From positions 1 through 64,000 of the forward strand of contig NC_031468.1 in NCBI RefSeq assembly GCF_000006565.2: a DNA stretch of 64,000 nt, in the 5' to 3' direction. The notes beneath the pieces were generated by a model. It did no database searches and was not told the DNA's origin. It saw only the letters and a list, made by a program, of their open reading frames with translations. A program made the translations under genes and the position numbers. The DNA is from Toxoplasma gondii ME49 (lineage: Eukaryota > Apicomplexa > Conoidasida > Eucoccidiorida > Sarcocystidae). Position 1 is the first letter of the stretch. Each line of letters opens with the position of its first letter. Below are positions 36,343-49,267 of the stretch, piece after piece.

Positions 36343-38825
36343 CTTACCTCTGCCGAATGGAAGTTTATCGGAAACCGCACCCATGGACATGAGAAACAGA
36401 AGCACCATCACCGATGTACAGCGTAGCAATGATGACAAAAATCTCAACGAACAATCGACTGTGGAACAGACATTGTCGAACAGAAACATAAACTCGTGGC
36501 AAGCTATCTCAGGTGAAGTTGAGCACATGGAGAGAGACACAACGTCAGTCCGCGACGCCCGTCACAAACGTTTTTGAGACGCGAACATCCGCGATAGACA
36601 AGCGACTCGATCGGGTAGCTAGACAAGACATTATCTGGGTCTAACGACAAAACGTAACGCGTCTGCGCTTTGTCGTTGGAAGAAGTATTAAACACGTAGT
36701 CAGGGGGGTTCATTTATTTCATGTTAGATCAAGGCTGATGGTGTGGATCAAACTGTTCCGGGGAGCCTCACAGACTCAGCGTTGGGAGATGTTCAGCAAT
36801 CGCAAGTTTTCAGCTTTAACAATAGCTCCTTTCGGCACTACGCTACTGTGGCAGTTGTCAGATAGACGTTACGCGATTGTGTGCAACTCTCAGTTCCACC
36901 CTTTCTTCATAGTGTTGTTTGGGTAAGCAGTGATGTGACTGCGGGGCCGGTGTCTGAGCGAATGACGCAAGATCCTGTGTGACAGGAGGCTGGCCCTCTC
37001 TGTAAACATTCATTTGCCAGGAACAAAACTGCAACGCTGGGCACCTTGCAGACTTTTGAATCCCTTTTATCTCTCAAACGGTTCAGACAGCCTTAGACGC
37101 TATATTCTAATAACATGAGGCATACGCAGCTGGTTGAGGGGGAACTTTCTTTTGTCGGATAGCTCTCTACTCTGTCGTGTGCATCACCCGACGGCAAGAG
37201 TGTGGAATTCATCGAGCCAGTCCACCAAATGAGCGTCTGACGTATTTGGCCCCACTGGGCGAATCAACGCGGCGGCATGGCGACGGGACGCTGGTATTTT
37301 TCTTCATTTCCTTTCAGGAAGTTTAACATGCAGCACGCGGCCGCAAACTCCTGCATTCAAGCAGAAGGGACCCCACGTCGATGGTTGTATGCAGCCCTCC
37401 TCCTTGCAGCGCATGCACTCGGTATCGACTTGTTTTAAACAGTCAAAACGAAACCACGTACAGCTGCAAATGTCCATAGCAACGTCCTGTCGATAGTCAG
37501 GTCCTCGGCTGGTGCCTTCTACCCACCAGAACTACACAGACCCGGCTGCGAATTCATGCCTTCGGTGAAAACTCCCTGACACGAGGCAGCATTCTTTTCT
37601 GAGTCGATAGTAGGGGTGGGATAATTTGCGTCAAAAAGCAATGCCGCTTTCACAGCTGGTCGACCTTGTCGATAGCAGCTTACTAAGCAATCTCTCCAAG
37701 TTGACACCGGTGGAAATTACCAACGCAGAAGAAACGTAGGCCGATGACAAAGATCTGCACGCCCCACGTCCAGTCCGACAGAATACTGGAGGGCATCTCC
37801 GAGCTGAATTCGGTGAAAACCAGAATCAGTTCTCCGGAGGCTGAGAAAACAGAACGTCGGGAGAGTGCATGCGTTCGAGTTTTCGCTGATACCAGGAAAT
37901 CAGGCACAACAACAACTTCGGTGCTTCCGGCTGTTCCTCGAAGAAGTCATGCCTACTTGAGTCTGGTAGGGGTTTTCTCGAGCGCATCCGCGGTTTAGAT
38001 GCGCATCATTAGTAACCAAGTGACACAAAACTCAGTATTAGTCATATCTCTCGTTATATGCCTTTGACTCCTGAGCAAACGCGTTCACAAAACTTGCATG
38101 TCAACGTCAACAGACCCCGGCGCAGGAACCGCCACCTGGCCTAGTTCCGTCAAACACCAACGGTAAAGTGTGGTTGATGGACACTGGCCTCAGGTGTTTG
38201 TGCGTCAACAGCCCCAAAAATGATCGGAGGTTCCCAGGAGGGTCGGCCCCTCTTTTCTCAACACGAAACGGCCTGTTGCCGGGCAGAGGCCCAAGAAACC
38301 CAGCGAGCAGAGCCTCCTGCTGAAGCCTCACCAGATCAGTATGACTTCAGTCACGTGGGCTCAAGAAGATTCATGTCCCTGCTCACACGAAGGGCGCCAG
38401 CGATATCTGCCTCTTCCTGTGAAGGGAGTAAGCGCGCAGCCGCAGATCCCTCAGCATCTCAACCAAGTCAGCAAGAATAGTATGGTTAGCTTTCACAGTA
38501 GTGACTGAGAAATTATATTGCTTCCCCTCGAGGAGCCGGGCCCGCGACTGTGGCTTCGCATAGCGAAGGTGTAAAGACTTGTAAATCATCTCTGGTATTA
38601 TCATTCAAATCAGTTCCTGCGAGTCCATATGCCGCACTTCAGCAGTGACTAGGGTTCTCTGTTCCCTGTGTCCTCCTAGGCCTCTCGTGACAATGTGTGC
38701 CTGCCCGAAGCGCCATGCCCCTCAATTAAAACGTGAGGATCGGCTTCCTTATATCCCAGTGGTAAGTTTTCGTCCCAGTTTGTCTCGACACTGTTGAATT
38801 CGTTCCACATCGTTGGTACTTGCAG
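36343..38825. other. Region upstream of IFT88, missing 5' exons expected here
   Basis: 2.5 kb without a confident gene. The start codon and first exon(s) of IFT88 should lie here or just to the right. Candidate short pieces (a Met-initiated frame at about 37276 and a frame at 38220-38480 with SPDQYDFSHVGSRRF) cannot be linked by matched splice phases. Confidence 0.4.
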
Positions 38826-39157
38826 GCATATGGCGATTGGCAACTGGATATAGTGGTCGCATTGTTACAACTCTGCCATCTGCGCACGGTGATCGAGTAC
38901 CTCCGACAGCCGGTGGTGCCAGAGCTTCCAATGCACCTCCAATCAGTGTTGGTCTGACTTCTAACGGCGCAGCAGACTACACACTCCAGACAAGACGACT
39001 GAGTAGCTCCCTGGTCTTGCCCAGCTTTAGCACAGGAAATGAAGGAAATTCAGTACCTGATGACAGAACAAACGGCCCCGAGCAAGCAGCCTCTGAAGGC
39101 AACAAGACCTCAGGCACGGCGCTGTCCCTTGTGATCCAAATCGAAAGCCGGAAATGA
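38826..39157 (+). other. Probable N-terminal low-complexity exon of IFT88
   Basis: After a TACTTGCAG acceptor, one plus-strand frame reads IWRLATGYSGRIVTTLP and continues as Ser/Gly/Ala/Pro-rich sequence to a stop at 39157. IFT88 proteins carry a disordered N-terminal region with an RP-ATGYG-type segment just before the helical region, so this is the likely counterpart. The donor and the link to the exon at 39401 were not resolved. Another frame over the first 130 bases is also open. Confidence 0.4.
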
Positions 39158-39400
39158 GATCAAATGTTGAAAGTCCGAAGAAGACAAAAGTAGAGTTTCC
39201 TCTGCCGTCGCATAGCGGGTTTTCAACCAGTACAAGTTTCACTTTTTAATTGACAGATACGTACGAAGGTGAACCGAAGTCAAGACGAGTTATGTCGTCT
39301 GCCTTATCGTTCAGCTTTGCTATATCTCAACGAAACGCGTGTATCTGTTTCATTACCTCTAACACCTTTCGTAGAGACTGGTCCCACTGTCTCTGTCCAG

Positions 39401-42400
39401 CTCGCTACGCCATTTGTCAAGCCGAAGAAGAGGTCCGCTCGTTGCTCGAGGCCAGTGTAACCGCGGCAAACGAAGGGAAATCTCACGAAGCCCTTGGTGC
39501 CGGAATCCAAGCCGTTAAGAAAGAAAGACACCTTCGAAAACTACTGAGGCGTCACCAACAGGAGAGACAGACCTCAACAAGCTCCGGAGAAGCGCATCTT
39601 TTACAGCGCCATGATCCCGAGCTGACGTTCGCTGTTGTCCTCAACCTGGCGAACCGGCATCAAGTGAGATGAATGAGTAATCAAGAGGTTGAGGGGGCTG
39701 GGAGACTCAGCGTACTGAGCCCCTTCACTGTATATCTAAACTAGTCGATGTTAGGTAGAAATTTGAGTGGTCTTATTACACTAAAAACAGATTCGACCGC
39801 ATCACGCCTAGCTATCCGATTTCGTCTCTTGCTCATTTGCGTCACCGACAGCCTCATCTGAAATAACATGTTGTCATTTGGTTGCATTCGCTAATGACAC
39901 AACCGTCCCTTCGCTGAACTCATACCACAAGAATCAGGATTTAAGAGAGGAAGTCCCATTTGAAGGCGCATATTTCGAAACAGTATTGTTTTTGTGCTCA
40001 AGGAGATTTGCTTCAACATCGGGCTGCCTTGTCTCACTCTCATGTCCCTGTTCGTTATTACTAACAATGCACTGAGTCCCACCTGAAGGCTCTTCCCCCG
40101 CTGCGCACAACAGGCTTGTCAAAACTTTCCCGAAGCTATCTCAGCATACGGCTCGCTGATGCGTCAGTACAGGAACACGGCTGAGACAAGCGCCTTGTAG
40201 GTGGCTCAACAAAGAACTGCGTTAGCAGATGCGTCTATGAGTTTTCTGTCATTGACACTAGAAATATGAGCAAGCGTCGGCACAGTAAATGCTGGACTCA
40301 GCTCAACAGCTCGTCGTTTCTGTTTTTGCCTCACGGGGGGGTGTTTGAGAGGCGATTCCTGAATAGGAAGTTGAAGAGTTCAAGTTTTCTTTCTGGGTTG
40401 ATGCACGAGGGAATTGTTCTTTTCTGTCGACTGCGTGCTGTCCGTAGCGTCCGGGTTAACATTGGCAACATTTACCTCGCCCAAGGCAGGCACGGCGAGG
40501 CTCTGAAGATGTACCACATCGCCTTGGATTCGACTCCGGTACGGCAAATGGTGCTGAGCGGGACCCTGACAAACTTTTGACAGCAATATAAGTTCCACAG
40601 GCAATTCTCCTGACTACACTATCGCTTTGTACTGCTCTCGAGGACCTGCAGCCTCCAGGATCCCTCTGGGGCCAGAGATCGGCATCGAAAGACAAGCCGT
40701 GCCTAAAAGCTTGCTAGGACTGTACCCCGAGGTCAAGCTTGGCCATGGGGGTTGGCAGTGACCAGCTGTCGCTTAACGTTACTGATCCTCGACATGACTA
40801 TGTAGCCACATTGACGCCAGCGCCGACGCCTCCGCATCTGTTCGTAGCATGTATTCTTCATTCACAAGCCAGGACGTTTGTCGTACTTTCGCGGAAAACT
40901 CAATTCTAAGACAAGACGTCTGACGCTGCTCCAACCAACGTGTCACCGATTGATCTCCGTTCAGGAAGGTATCAACACATCTATGTACACACGTGTTTCC
41001 TTAACGCACAGCAAACAATGTGGGTTCACATTGAGGTACAGAATGGCACGGCAGAGTGCCTACGTGGCACGATCGCCTAACTACAGCGAGGCACGTCGAT
41101 GATTGGAGCGTGTGTGCGGTGCTCCTGAAGGCAAACAGCAATTTTCTCCGTTGCAAGTTACTGAAGACAATTGGGGACGCATACTTCCTCGCAGGAAAGT
41201 TTACGGAGGCAACAGCAACATACGAACAGCTTCTCAAAGTAGGTCAAGTGCTACTCATGTCTGAAGAATGCTTTCCTCCGTCCTCCTCCTCGGGCAAATA
41301 CCTTGTGTGGGCGAACCGGAGGACGTGTCTTTTTAACTCGCATACTCGCGTAACTCCGGACCTCTCGGTTGCCAGATACACTAAACGGCATCTGCACGCC
41401 CCCCTTGATGCAGACTGGCAGCAGGTACCTTTCTTGGACTCTGCGATCGTGCTTGTCAATATCCGCAACATTCTCTAAACGTCCGGGGTTTTGGAAAAAA
41501 GCCTCAAACTGTGTCGGATGGGGATTGGTTGCGTGTCGCGCGTAGCCAAGATGACTAGCCGCTGTTAAGAGGGTGCCGATCAAGACTCTCCGTCGCTCGG
41601 CAGTTTTTCTGGGTGGAATGTTGGGGGTCTGTACCCCGGTGATCAGGTCCGAGCGCAACTGGGCTGGAGCGTCTCAGCCTTCTTGCCACGTGGCCTTCGA
41701 GGTCCCAGCCGCTGTGTCTCTGTCGAGAGCGAGAGTCTAAACCTGCTTCTGTGTTACTATGCCGCCGGGAACAAAGCGAAGATGCAAGAGCACTTCTTGC
41801 ACATGCTTGTTATGCAGGACGACAGTAAGAATGCTGACTCTCAATCACACCCTTTTGCTGTTGGATTGCTCGACTATGGACGAGTCGTACCTCACATTTG
41901 TCTCCGGTGAAGGTGACCACAGCTTGGTTTCCTCCGTTGTTGGCTGCGAGCACACCCTATGATGTGGAAAAGCGGGGGCCTCCCCTATACGATTGCCACT
42001 ATGTTCGGCGCGTGTACGAGAACATAACGTTTCGTTAGTTCGCCAGAACACACGCTGCTAGTACCTCCACAAGCCCACTTTTTCCCGGTGTTGCCAGTTT
42101 ACCAAGCGACGTCGCACCAGCTCATCAGCTCCAGATTGCGAAATACCTGTTTCACTTCCGAGTAAGTGAATGCCTTTCGGGGTTTGAATCCATGGTGCCA
42201 CGTTCTATCTGACTTCTTTTTCTGTGTTTTGCAGTCATTTTTTGCGGGATGGTCTCCCTTTCTAGAAAGCTGGAGAGCCGAACTGCATTGCTTGACCCGC
42301 CATAGCCACGTGCGTGTTTGTCCCTGCCTGTGATGCGCTTTCCCTCGACTTTCCCAGTGTCGGGCACAGATGAACTGGTTGAGGATGATGAGGATGACGA

Positions 42401-45400
42401 CGAGGATCAGCTCTCGCCTTCGTCGATGTCTCCGCTTATCGTCGCAGCGCAGAGCGCTTCTTTCTGCGGTGCTTCCTCGTGTTGCCCGTTCCCTGACAAC
42501 TCACCGAATCATGGTGCTGCTTGTTCTCCTCCATCGTCACAAAACTCATCATCCAGTGGAGCGGACTTATCCCCTGCATCCGGGGAGCCAGACGGTTTCA
42601 CTCAATTGATCTGCCAGCGACGTAAACAGACCTACCGGAGACTGGTTTTGGCAGGTGGCCTCATTGCGCAAGCCCTGGCCGGGAATGTCACAGGATCTCT
42701 TGCTGCGAATTTGCAGTCCGCATTCGACTGGGTAATCGAATGTTTCAGAAGCCATGGTGCGAAAGCCACCTATTGTGCCTGGAGGTGTCTTTGCGTAGTC
42801 AGGAAGCACTGGCAGCATGGCAGGGACACGCTTATTTGGGATGAGAAACTGCTACGGCACCTACTTCGTGATGTATCTCTACGTGAGACACTACGCGGGC
42901 GTGTGGGGCATCTCCGGTCCGTTGCAGTCTCAATTCAGTTTAGCAGATTGTGCTGGTTGACATGCCAGGGAATGCGTCAAGGGTGACTTTTCCGCTGGTG
43001 TCAAAGCGTAGACAGCACGTGACAATCAGACACAAGCTAGCGGGACACGCTTCGAGACCCAGGAGATATCCCCTGTTTCGTGTGCAACAGAGGTTTTTAT
43101 GAACGACGCGACTTTTTCAGAGTTCAAAAGCTCCGCCTGTTGTCCGCATTCGGTCTGCTTGCTACCCGGCGACAAGCAGAAACGCTTAGAACAATTTGTG
43201 AGAAACGCATTGATGTACCTTTCAGGGTACAGAGAGCTGGCATACGAGATCGAGATGCACAAGGCCAACGCACTTTTGCGCCTGAAATGCGGGGTGGATA
43301 CGGCGGTGAAGATCTACAGAAGCTTTGAACACGTTGAACGGCACCATGCAGTTCTGACGCCGCGAGCCTCGACGAATCTATCCTTCATTTACATTCTCGA
43401 AAACGACCTCCCGCAGGCCACGAAATACGCTGATATCGCTCTCTCTGCGGACCGGTGAGCCACCGACGTCGGCTGTGCCTTCCCGTTACAGTCGCTGTTT
43501 GCAGTTTGGATCAACGCGTTCCTGTTTGTAAAAACAGATCCCGAACCATGAGCGAAAATGTCACAGACACACTGGGGGATGCAACACAAACCATTCTGCC
43601 ATTTTCGACACATTGCAGGTACAACGCACATGCTCTCGTTAACAAGGGGTGCTGCCTACTCCTCGCCGGCAAGCGACAGGAAGCGCGACACCACTTCCTG
43701 GAGGCACTTGGGCTCGATGCTGAGTGTGTTGAGGCCCTCTACAATTTTGGCCTTGCCTGCAAAATCGATGACCAGTAAGTTTAAGACCAAGAGCGTTCTT
43801 CACATTGCGAAAAGATGTTGTTATCTCGTGGGTAGCGCCACGTCAGAGCAGCGCGTCTACACGCAAGACAGTGAACCTTTGCCCGCTCACATGGTTAAAG
43901 AAACTAGACTTCAGACCAGACATTAGTTGAACCGAAAGCAATATGGAGACAGCGATGGAAGCGCCCCTGCTCTCTTTCAACCTACTTAACAGGAGTCTCA
44001 GCGGCAGCACTTGCTCCGAAAACAGAGGATTCAGAGGCGGGGAAGGAAACGACTGCGCTTTCTAGAAACATGCATGTCCCAGTTCACACAGCAGCTTATT
44101 GTGTACAAACACAGTCCGCAGCGACCAATCTGAATTGTTGCTCTGAAGTTTCCAACCGTCAAACAAGGCGCCGTGCTACCATGAAACCAGTAAACTGTAG
44201 TACTTTGGGAAAATCCAAAGACACAGTTTTTGTATAGAATCTTCTTGGAACCATTGACAATATTGCACCCATACTTTGTCGAAGCAGTGTGGATAATGAT
44301 CCACCCTACACTCTATCTACCTGAGTTAGCAGGCCCATCAAAATCACAGCAGAAGAACCTTCGTCGGCCGCATCAGGTTCCAAGTGTGTTGGACTCGTGC
44401 GCAAAACCCTCTTTGTAATTTTCCTTCAACTCCCTTTTCGGCGGCATGCTCTCCACAGTCCACTGTCCCTGCTGTGGTATCTCGGACCTCGGCGGCAGAC
44501 TTGACGAGGCTCTAGAGGCATTCTCAAGGTTCAACCAAATCCTTCCGAGTCAGCCCGAGGTTCTGTACCACCTCGGGGATATCAGCGAGTCTGTAAGTGG
44601 AGAAAAAACTCTCCTTTTATCTGAAGCCGAGACCGGTCAAGACATCGTTGCCGATCCAGGGGTCTTTCCGCGCAAACCTACTCCGTTTTCACAGAGAACG
44701 GAGATTCCAAATAAGAGAAAAAATCGTGCGGCATCCCTGCGTAGAGTGTCTCCCGCTCCATGTCACTCGAGCAGAACTGCAGTGGTATTTCTGGAAATAA
44801 AAGTGCGGACATCCCTTCGTCTCGGATGAACATTCATAATGTGTCAGAGACGTGGCAAGCATTCATGTGAACCCTCCACCGAGGGTCAGTGCCGCATGCT
44901 TTCGCCGAAATAAACGCAGCCGCTAATGTGATCGGATGTTCGCTTGTTCCAGATGGGTCAGTACGAGAAAACGATGGAGTGGTTTTCGCTGCTCACATCT
45001 CCTGGAGTTCGGCCGACGGATGCCCGCATCCTGGGACGCATGGGTGCAGCGGCGGCCGCCCATTCTCAAGACGACGAGGATAAACAAGCGCTCCACTATT
45101 TCCTCAGCTCATACAGGTAGTGATGAACTACAAGTTTCAAAGAAATCGACCGTTCTTCAGCGACCTGGAGTGTGTTGCTGGCTCCGCATGACTGTGTCTC
45201 AAGCTGCTGCCTACGGAAATACAAACAAATGATCAGCTAACTCTTCCGAACTCAAATCGAGTAGACGAAGACACCGCAGTCCCGAGTCAGGACAGTCCCT
45301 AGGATACTTAAGGCGATTAGAAGTAGTACTGTTGTCGAAGCAGTTAACCCCACAGTGTGTTTTTCCAACATTCCTGTCCGGTTGTGGCATTGCCTCCCAA

Positions 45401-46324
45401 CTGAAACAGAGTCCCTCCGTGTTCGATATCGCAGTCGCGCGAGCGTCATCACCAAGTAGAAGCGCCAAGCTGTGGATGAATGCGAATTCTGAAGTTCAAC
45501 TCTTATGACACCACAACATATACATGCCCCCTCCGCCATTCGTTTACTGTGTTTACCACGGAGTGTCAAAACACAATATCAAGTCCGGATGCTTTTCCGA
45601 CGCGGGATTCGTATCGCAGTGCGGATCTCCACAGTGACACGATGCACCGTGACCTCCATTCATCCCCTCTCGGCAATATCCGTTCTAAAACCCTGTATGA
45701 AGCCCGTGTAATCAATCTTCCTTCCATGTTCAAAGACAAAGACGTTTGTTCTTCGTCTGTGCAAGCACTTTCCCTCCCAAGTACTGGACATCCGCCGCCG
45801 CATTTTGTCCGCTTTTCCTCAGCTACTACCCGTACTCGGTGGATGTCATCACGTGGCTCGGCGTGTACTTCGTGAAGCAGCAGCTGTTTGACAAGGCCGC
45901 AGAGTTTTTCCACCGCGCGGCAGCTCTGCAACCTGCAGAACCTAAGTGGCTGCTCATGGTCGCGTCCTGCTACCGCCGAAGCGAGAATTTCCCTCTCGCT
46001 CTCGCCCTATACAAAAAGGTGCACCGCGAGCACCCGGCTGACGTCGAGTGCCTCCGGTGTCTAGTCACCGTCTGCAAAGAAATGCGGATCCCGGACGACC
46101 AGTATGCGGCGCTCCTGCGAAAAGCAGAAAATGCGCAGCAGATAATTTACGGGCTTCAGCCCCGCGGTGCGTCTTCTGCACGTCTGGAGGAACGACAACC
46201 AATAGTCCAGAGTGGGAGGACGACGCAGATCCGCTCCCTGGGAGCGCGACAGAAAACGCTGGCGCTAACTGACGGCGCGGCACCAGAAGAGGATATGGCG
46301 ATCATAGAGAACTTGGTTTTCTGA
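39401..46324 (+). CDS. IFT88: Intraflagellar transport protein 88 (TPR protein; 5' end unresolved)
   Basis: Eleven phase-matched exons: 39401-39663, 40114-40196, 40448-40538, 41131-41238, 41728-41824, 42358-42756, 43226-43454, 43619-43774, 44499-44592, 44953-45116 and 45823-46324. They encode 727 residues from the first recognisable helix. TPR-type helices occur throughout (NFPEAISAYGSLMRQY, VRVNIGNIYLAQGRHGEAL, TIGDAYFLAGKFTEATATYE, ALVNKGCCLLLAGKRQEA, LDEALEAFSRFNQIL, WLGVYFVKQQLFDKAAEFF, LMVASCYRRSENFPLAL). Residue spacing follows the IFT88/IFT-B core protein exon by exon. An acidic insert (DEDDDEDQ) and Ser-rich loop lie in the 42358-42756 exon. The protein ends shortly after the TPRs, without the long C-terminal tail of animal IFT88. 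IFT-B builds flagella; in coccidia only the male microgamete is flagellated, so stage-restricted expression is expected. Confidence 0.9.
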
Positions 46325-47523
46325 TTCTCTTGGCTGGAGCAGCGCAGTTCCAGAAGCAACATCGAAATCTTTCTTGGCAGACTGAGAAGCTGCCATCTTG
46401 TACCTTCCTATCGGCGTGGCTCTCTGCTTGCGCGAACCCAGTTCGGGTCTGGGGTAAACGCTACCGATCATTCAGAACAGATGCTTTGAGTTGCTGACAC
46501 AGAATCCAGTAGACAACATGGGATGCACCAGGAACTGGACCCTCGGACAACTGTGGAAACGAGGAATCAGAAAAAGGGTGGAACAGGTGGAATAGCCAGG
46601 CTTTGAAGAACTGGCTTTAAAAAAGCATAAAAGACAGATGGGGCAGCCTGGACGGATCTTGGAGAACGGCGATTCTGAGTTGAAAATGACTTTTTTTCTG
46701 GAGTAACAAAACGGAACCTGATTGTTCTCTCGAGGCTCCACGTTCGCAAAGAATGAACATCTCCAAAGGAGCGGGTTGAACCTCGTGACGGACAGAAACC
46801 TTTCCATAAAAACACAATTTTTCACTTCTGTGTTTGTTGGACTGCGTGAACGAAACGAACCAAGCTCGCTACGTGTTTCGCGCTTGACTGCACTGCTGCG
46901 CAGAGTAAATTCATAGATATCTCTCTCTATTTAATTGCATATAGGTGAGCATTTCTTGTAGGGTGGTGGGTCTGAAAACAGCGCGCAGAAGGATGAGTGC
47001 TGCGAGGAACCACGCTGGGTGTCGAAAGCAGCTGAAAACAGCGTTTTAACATTTGTACACAGGCTGCGTTTTCCGCTTTGCTTTTTTTAAGAGGCATCTG
47101 CCCGCGCGCCCGGACACATCGCAGCAGAAATCCGTGAAATTGCGGAAGCAATTGACGGCGGATCTGCTAGAGTTTGTCACTGGCAAATTTCGTGTACCAA
47201 GATGTTCACCCTAGCATATCCACATTTCCAAGGACGCGACAAGCGCTTGGGATAGAAACGCAGTAGGCAGACGGCACTTGCGTAAGCCTACCGGCCTAAC
47301 TGGTGCACTGTGTAGAAGCTGTGTATCCTCCGGCAGCAGAGGTCGCACGGCATGTGCAACAACGAGGAATCAACAACGGAGGTTGACTCACACAGTCGTG
47401 GAGTATGGACTGCTGCACCGACTACCCCTGTTTGTCTAGCGCTCTTCCGCTACGTCCACGCGAGAGGAAAGGGAGAAGACACAGAGGAGACAAAAGCCCC
47501 CGGAGACTTTCGGAAAATGCGTT
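46325..47523. other. Convergent 3' intergenic region
   Basis: 1.2 kb between the IFT88 stop (plus) and the small mitochondrial protein stop (minus). No gene seen. It should contain both 3' untranslated regions. The overlapping minus-strand frames at 46472-46825 are not protein-like. Confidence 0.5.
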
Positions 47524-48185
47524 TCACAGGTCAACCACAGCTGATCCAACATCGTACACAAACAAGAGGAAAATGAGATTGATATAGAAAAAACGGTGAT
47601 TAATAGATCCTTCAGAGTACGGCGTTGCCCGGTAAAAGTGCAGTGGAGTTTCTGGGTAGGCGTTGTGCGGCTCTTCCGCGCCTTTTCCGTTCGTCGCTGG
47701 TGAGGAGCCTTGACCAGAAGTCGATGTGAAAGAACGCGAAAAAGTTGGAAACGCGAGACAGCCCTGAAAGTCGCAGGAGCGCCGCACACTGCGCGCACTC
47801 TCTCCCTGCATCGAAAAGGAAAGTCACACAAACTTTACCGTTCGAATATGGATACAGATGCATGCACATATGGCAGAAGAGATCACATGCCACCGACACT
47901 GTAGTCCACAGTGGTCGTGATGCGCGGTTCTCATCAAAACTGCATCTCAAAAACATCCTTTTGCTCGAGTCGATCGTCCGTCTTTGCGGGCAGAAGGCTC
48001 ACCTGGATCGGCCTCAACGACGTGGAAGAGAGAATATTGCTTGATACCTTTGAAAAAGGCGAGTTCAACGCCGAGCTCGCGTTGAAAAACCGGTTTAAGC
48101 CACCCTGCACGGAAAATGCGCGAGTCTGCTGGCCCAGAAAACGAGGTGTACATACACCCCGAGTGAGGTAGTGGAGGAGCGCCAT
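47524..48185 (-). CDS. Small predicted mitochondrial single-pass membrane protein
   Basis: Two exons: 48185-48003 and 47763-47524. The junction is LRPIQ|GTGAGC to GACTTTCAG|GCLAF, phase 0. Total 140 residues. The N-terminus (MALLHYLTRGVCTPRFLGQQ, then TRAFS and NRFF) is rich in Arg, Leu, Ser and Phe with no acidic residue in the first 60, as in a mitochondrial presequence. The exon 2 part carries FSRSFTSTSG, another presequence-like stretch. A mature region of about 50 residues follows, with YPETPLHFYRATPYSEG, then one hydrophobic helix (FFYINLIFLLFVYDVGSAVV) three residues before the stop. I do not recognise the family. The shape (short, presequence, one C-terminal membrane helix) fits the many lineage-specific subunits of coccidian respiratory complexes and ATP synthase, which is inference only. 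DDX1 is transcribed divergently 1.1 kb away. Confidence 0.62.
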
Positions 48186-49267
48186 TTCGGGAGGACTCGA
48201 GGAATTTCTCGTCAGAGAAGGCGTAAACGTACAGAAAATGTGTGGATGAAAGAGAGACGTTGTTTTCTCTCCTCGAAAGACGAACATACACGTACGTTCC
48301 CGAGTTGGTCCCAGAGAAAAGCATGCAGCTTCCACTGTATAGGCTCACCGGCGCCGCACGAAGTCAGGAAATCGAGAGGCGGCCACGCCAACGAAGGCGA
48401 ACCCCGGCGGTGGATCGGAGAAAACAGCGCGGAAGCAAAATGCAAGGTTCAAATAGAGAGAAAAACACAGAGAAAATCCGGGGAAAACTTCAGAGAGCAC
48501 CCGAGACCGAAGCAGAAGCGAACCACACGATGGCGGGGGTGTCTCTTCCCTGCGAAGGCGGGGATCAGCGTCAGAGAAGTTATGCTTTGACTCCTTTTCG
48601 AAAATGTCGACTTCTTTCTCTTGCTTCACGCGGACAAGCAAAAGAGGGACTCCGTGAAAATCGTTGCTCTACCGGAACAAGGAAGAGTCCGACGGCCTCC
48701 CGCGCCTTTTTCTGGATGTGCATGCGACAGCCAGGCAAGAGGCACAAGAGCGACGCGCGGCGGTTAAACCGTGACAAAAAAGCCTTTTCCAACAGAGAGC
48801 TCCGACAGGGTAAGGAAAGAAGAGAATTGTGGAGAAAGAGAAGAGCTCCTGAGCAAAGCATGGCTCTCTTTCTTGCCTTTCCTTCCGGCAAGTCTCCACC
48901 GGGTCTCCTCTCCTCGAGTGTGCCTGTGCTCAACAGCGTTTCTGTTTCTACGGTTACTTCACAGTAGCAGAAAGGAGAGACAGGGAAATCTTTTCTCCGT
49001 TTTGCCGCGACACACAACTTTTCCTCTCCTTTTCCCAACGCTGGTGTCTCCTGTACCTCTCTTCACCCGCCCCTCTTCCTCGTCGTGGTCACCTGTCTCC
49101 GCCGTCTCGCTTCTTTTCCTTATACGGTCTACTCTCTCTTTGTTATCTTTTCTTCCAGCTGTCTTTTCCTTCACTTATTTCCAACTTATTTGCAGTATCG
49201 CTCACAATATACAGCTGCTGCATTAGCTTTTTTCGCCGTTTCGATCCTTCTCACTACTCTTTCAAGA
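48186..49267. promoter_or_regulatory. Divergent promoter region, mitochondrial protein / DDX1
   Basis: 1.08 kb between divergent start codons. A GCATGCA element at 48323-48329 and a long pyrimidine stretch just upstream of the DDX1 start (about 49030-49200) are visible. Open frames here (48242-48967 plus, 48580-49038 minus) are purine/pyrimidine-biased shadows. Confidence 0.5.
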
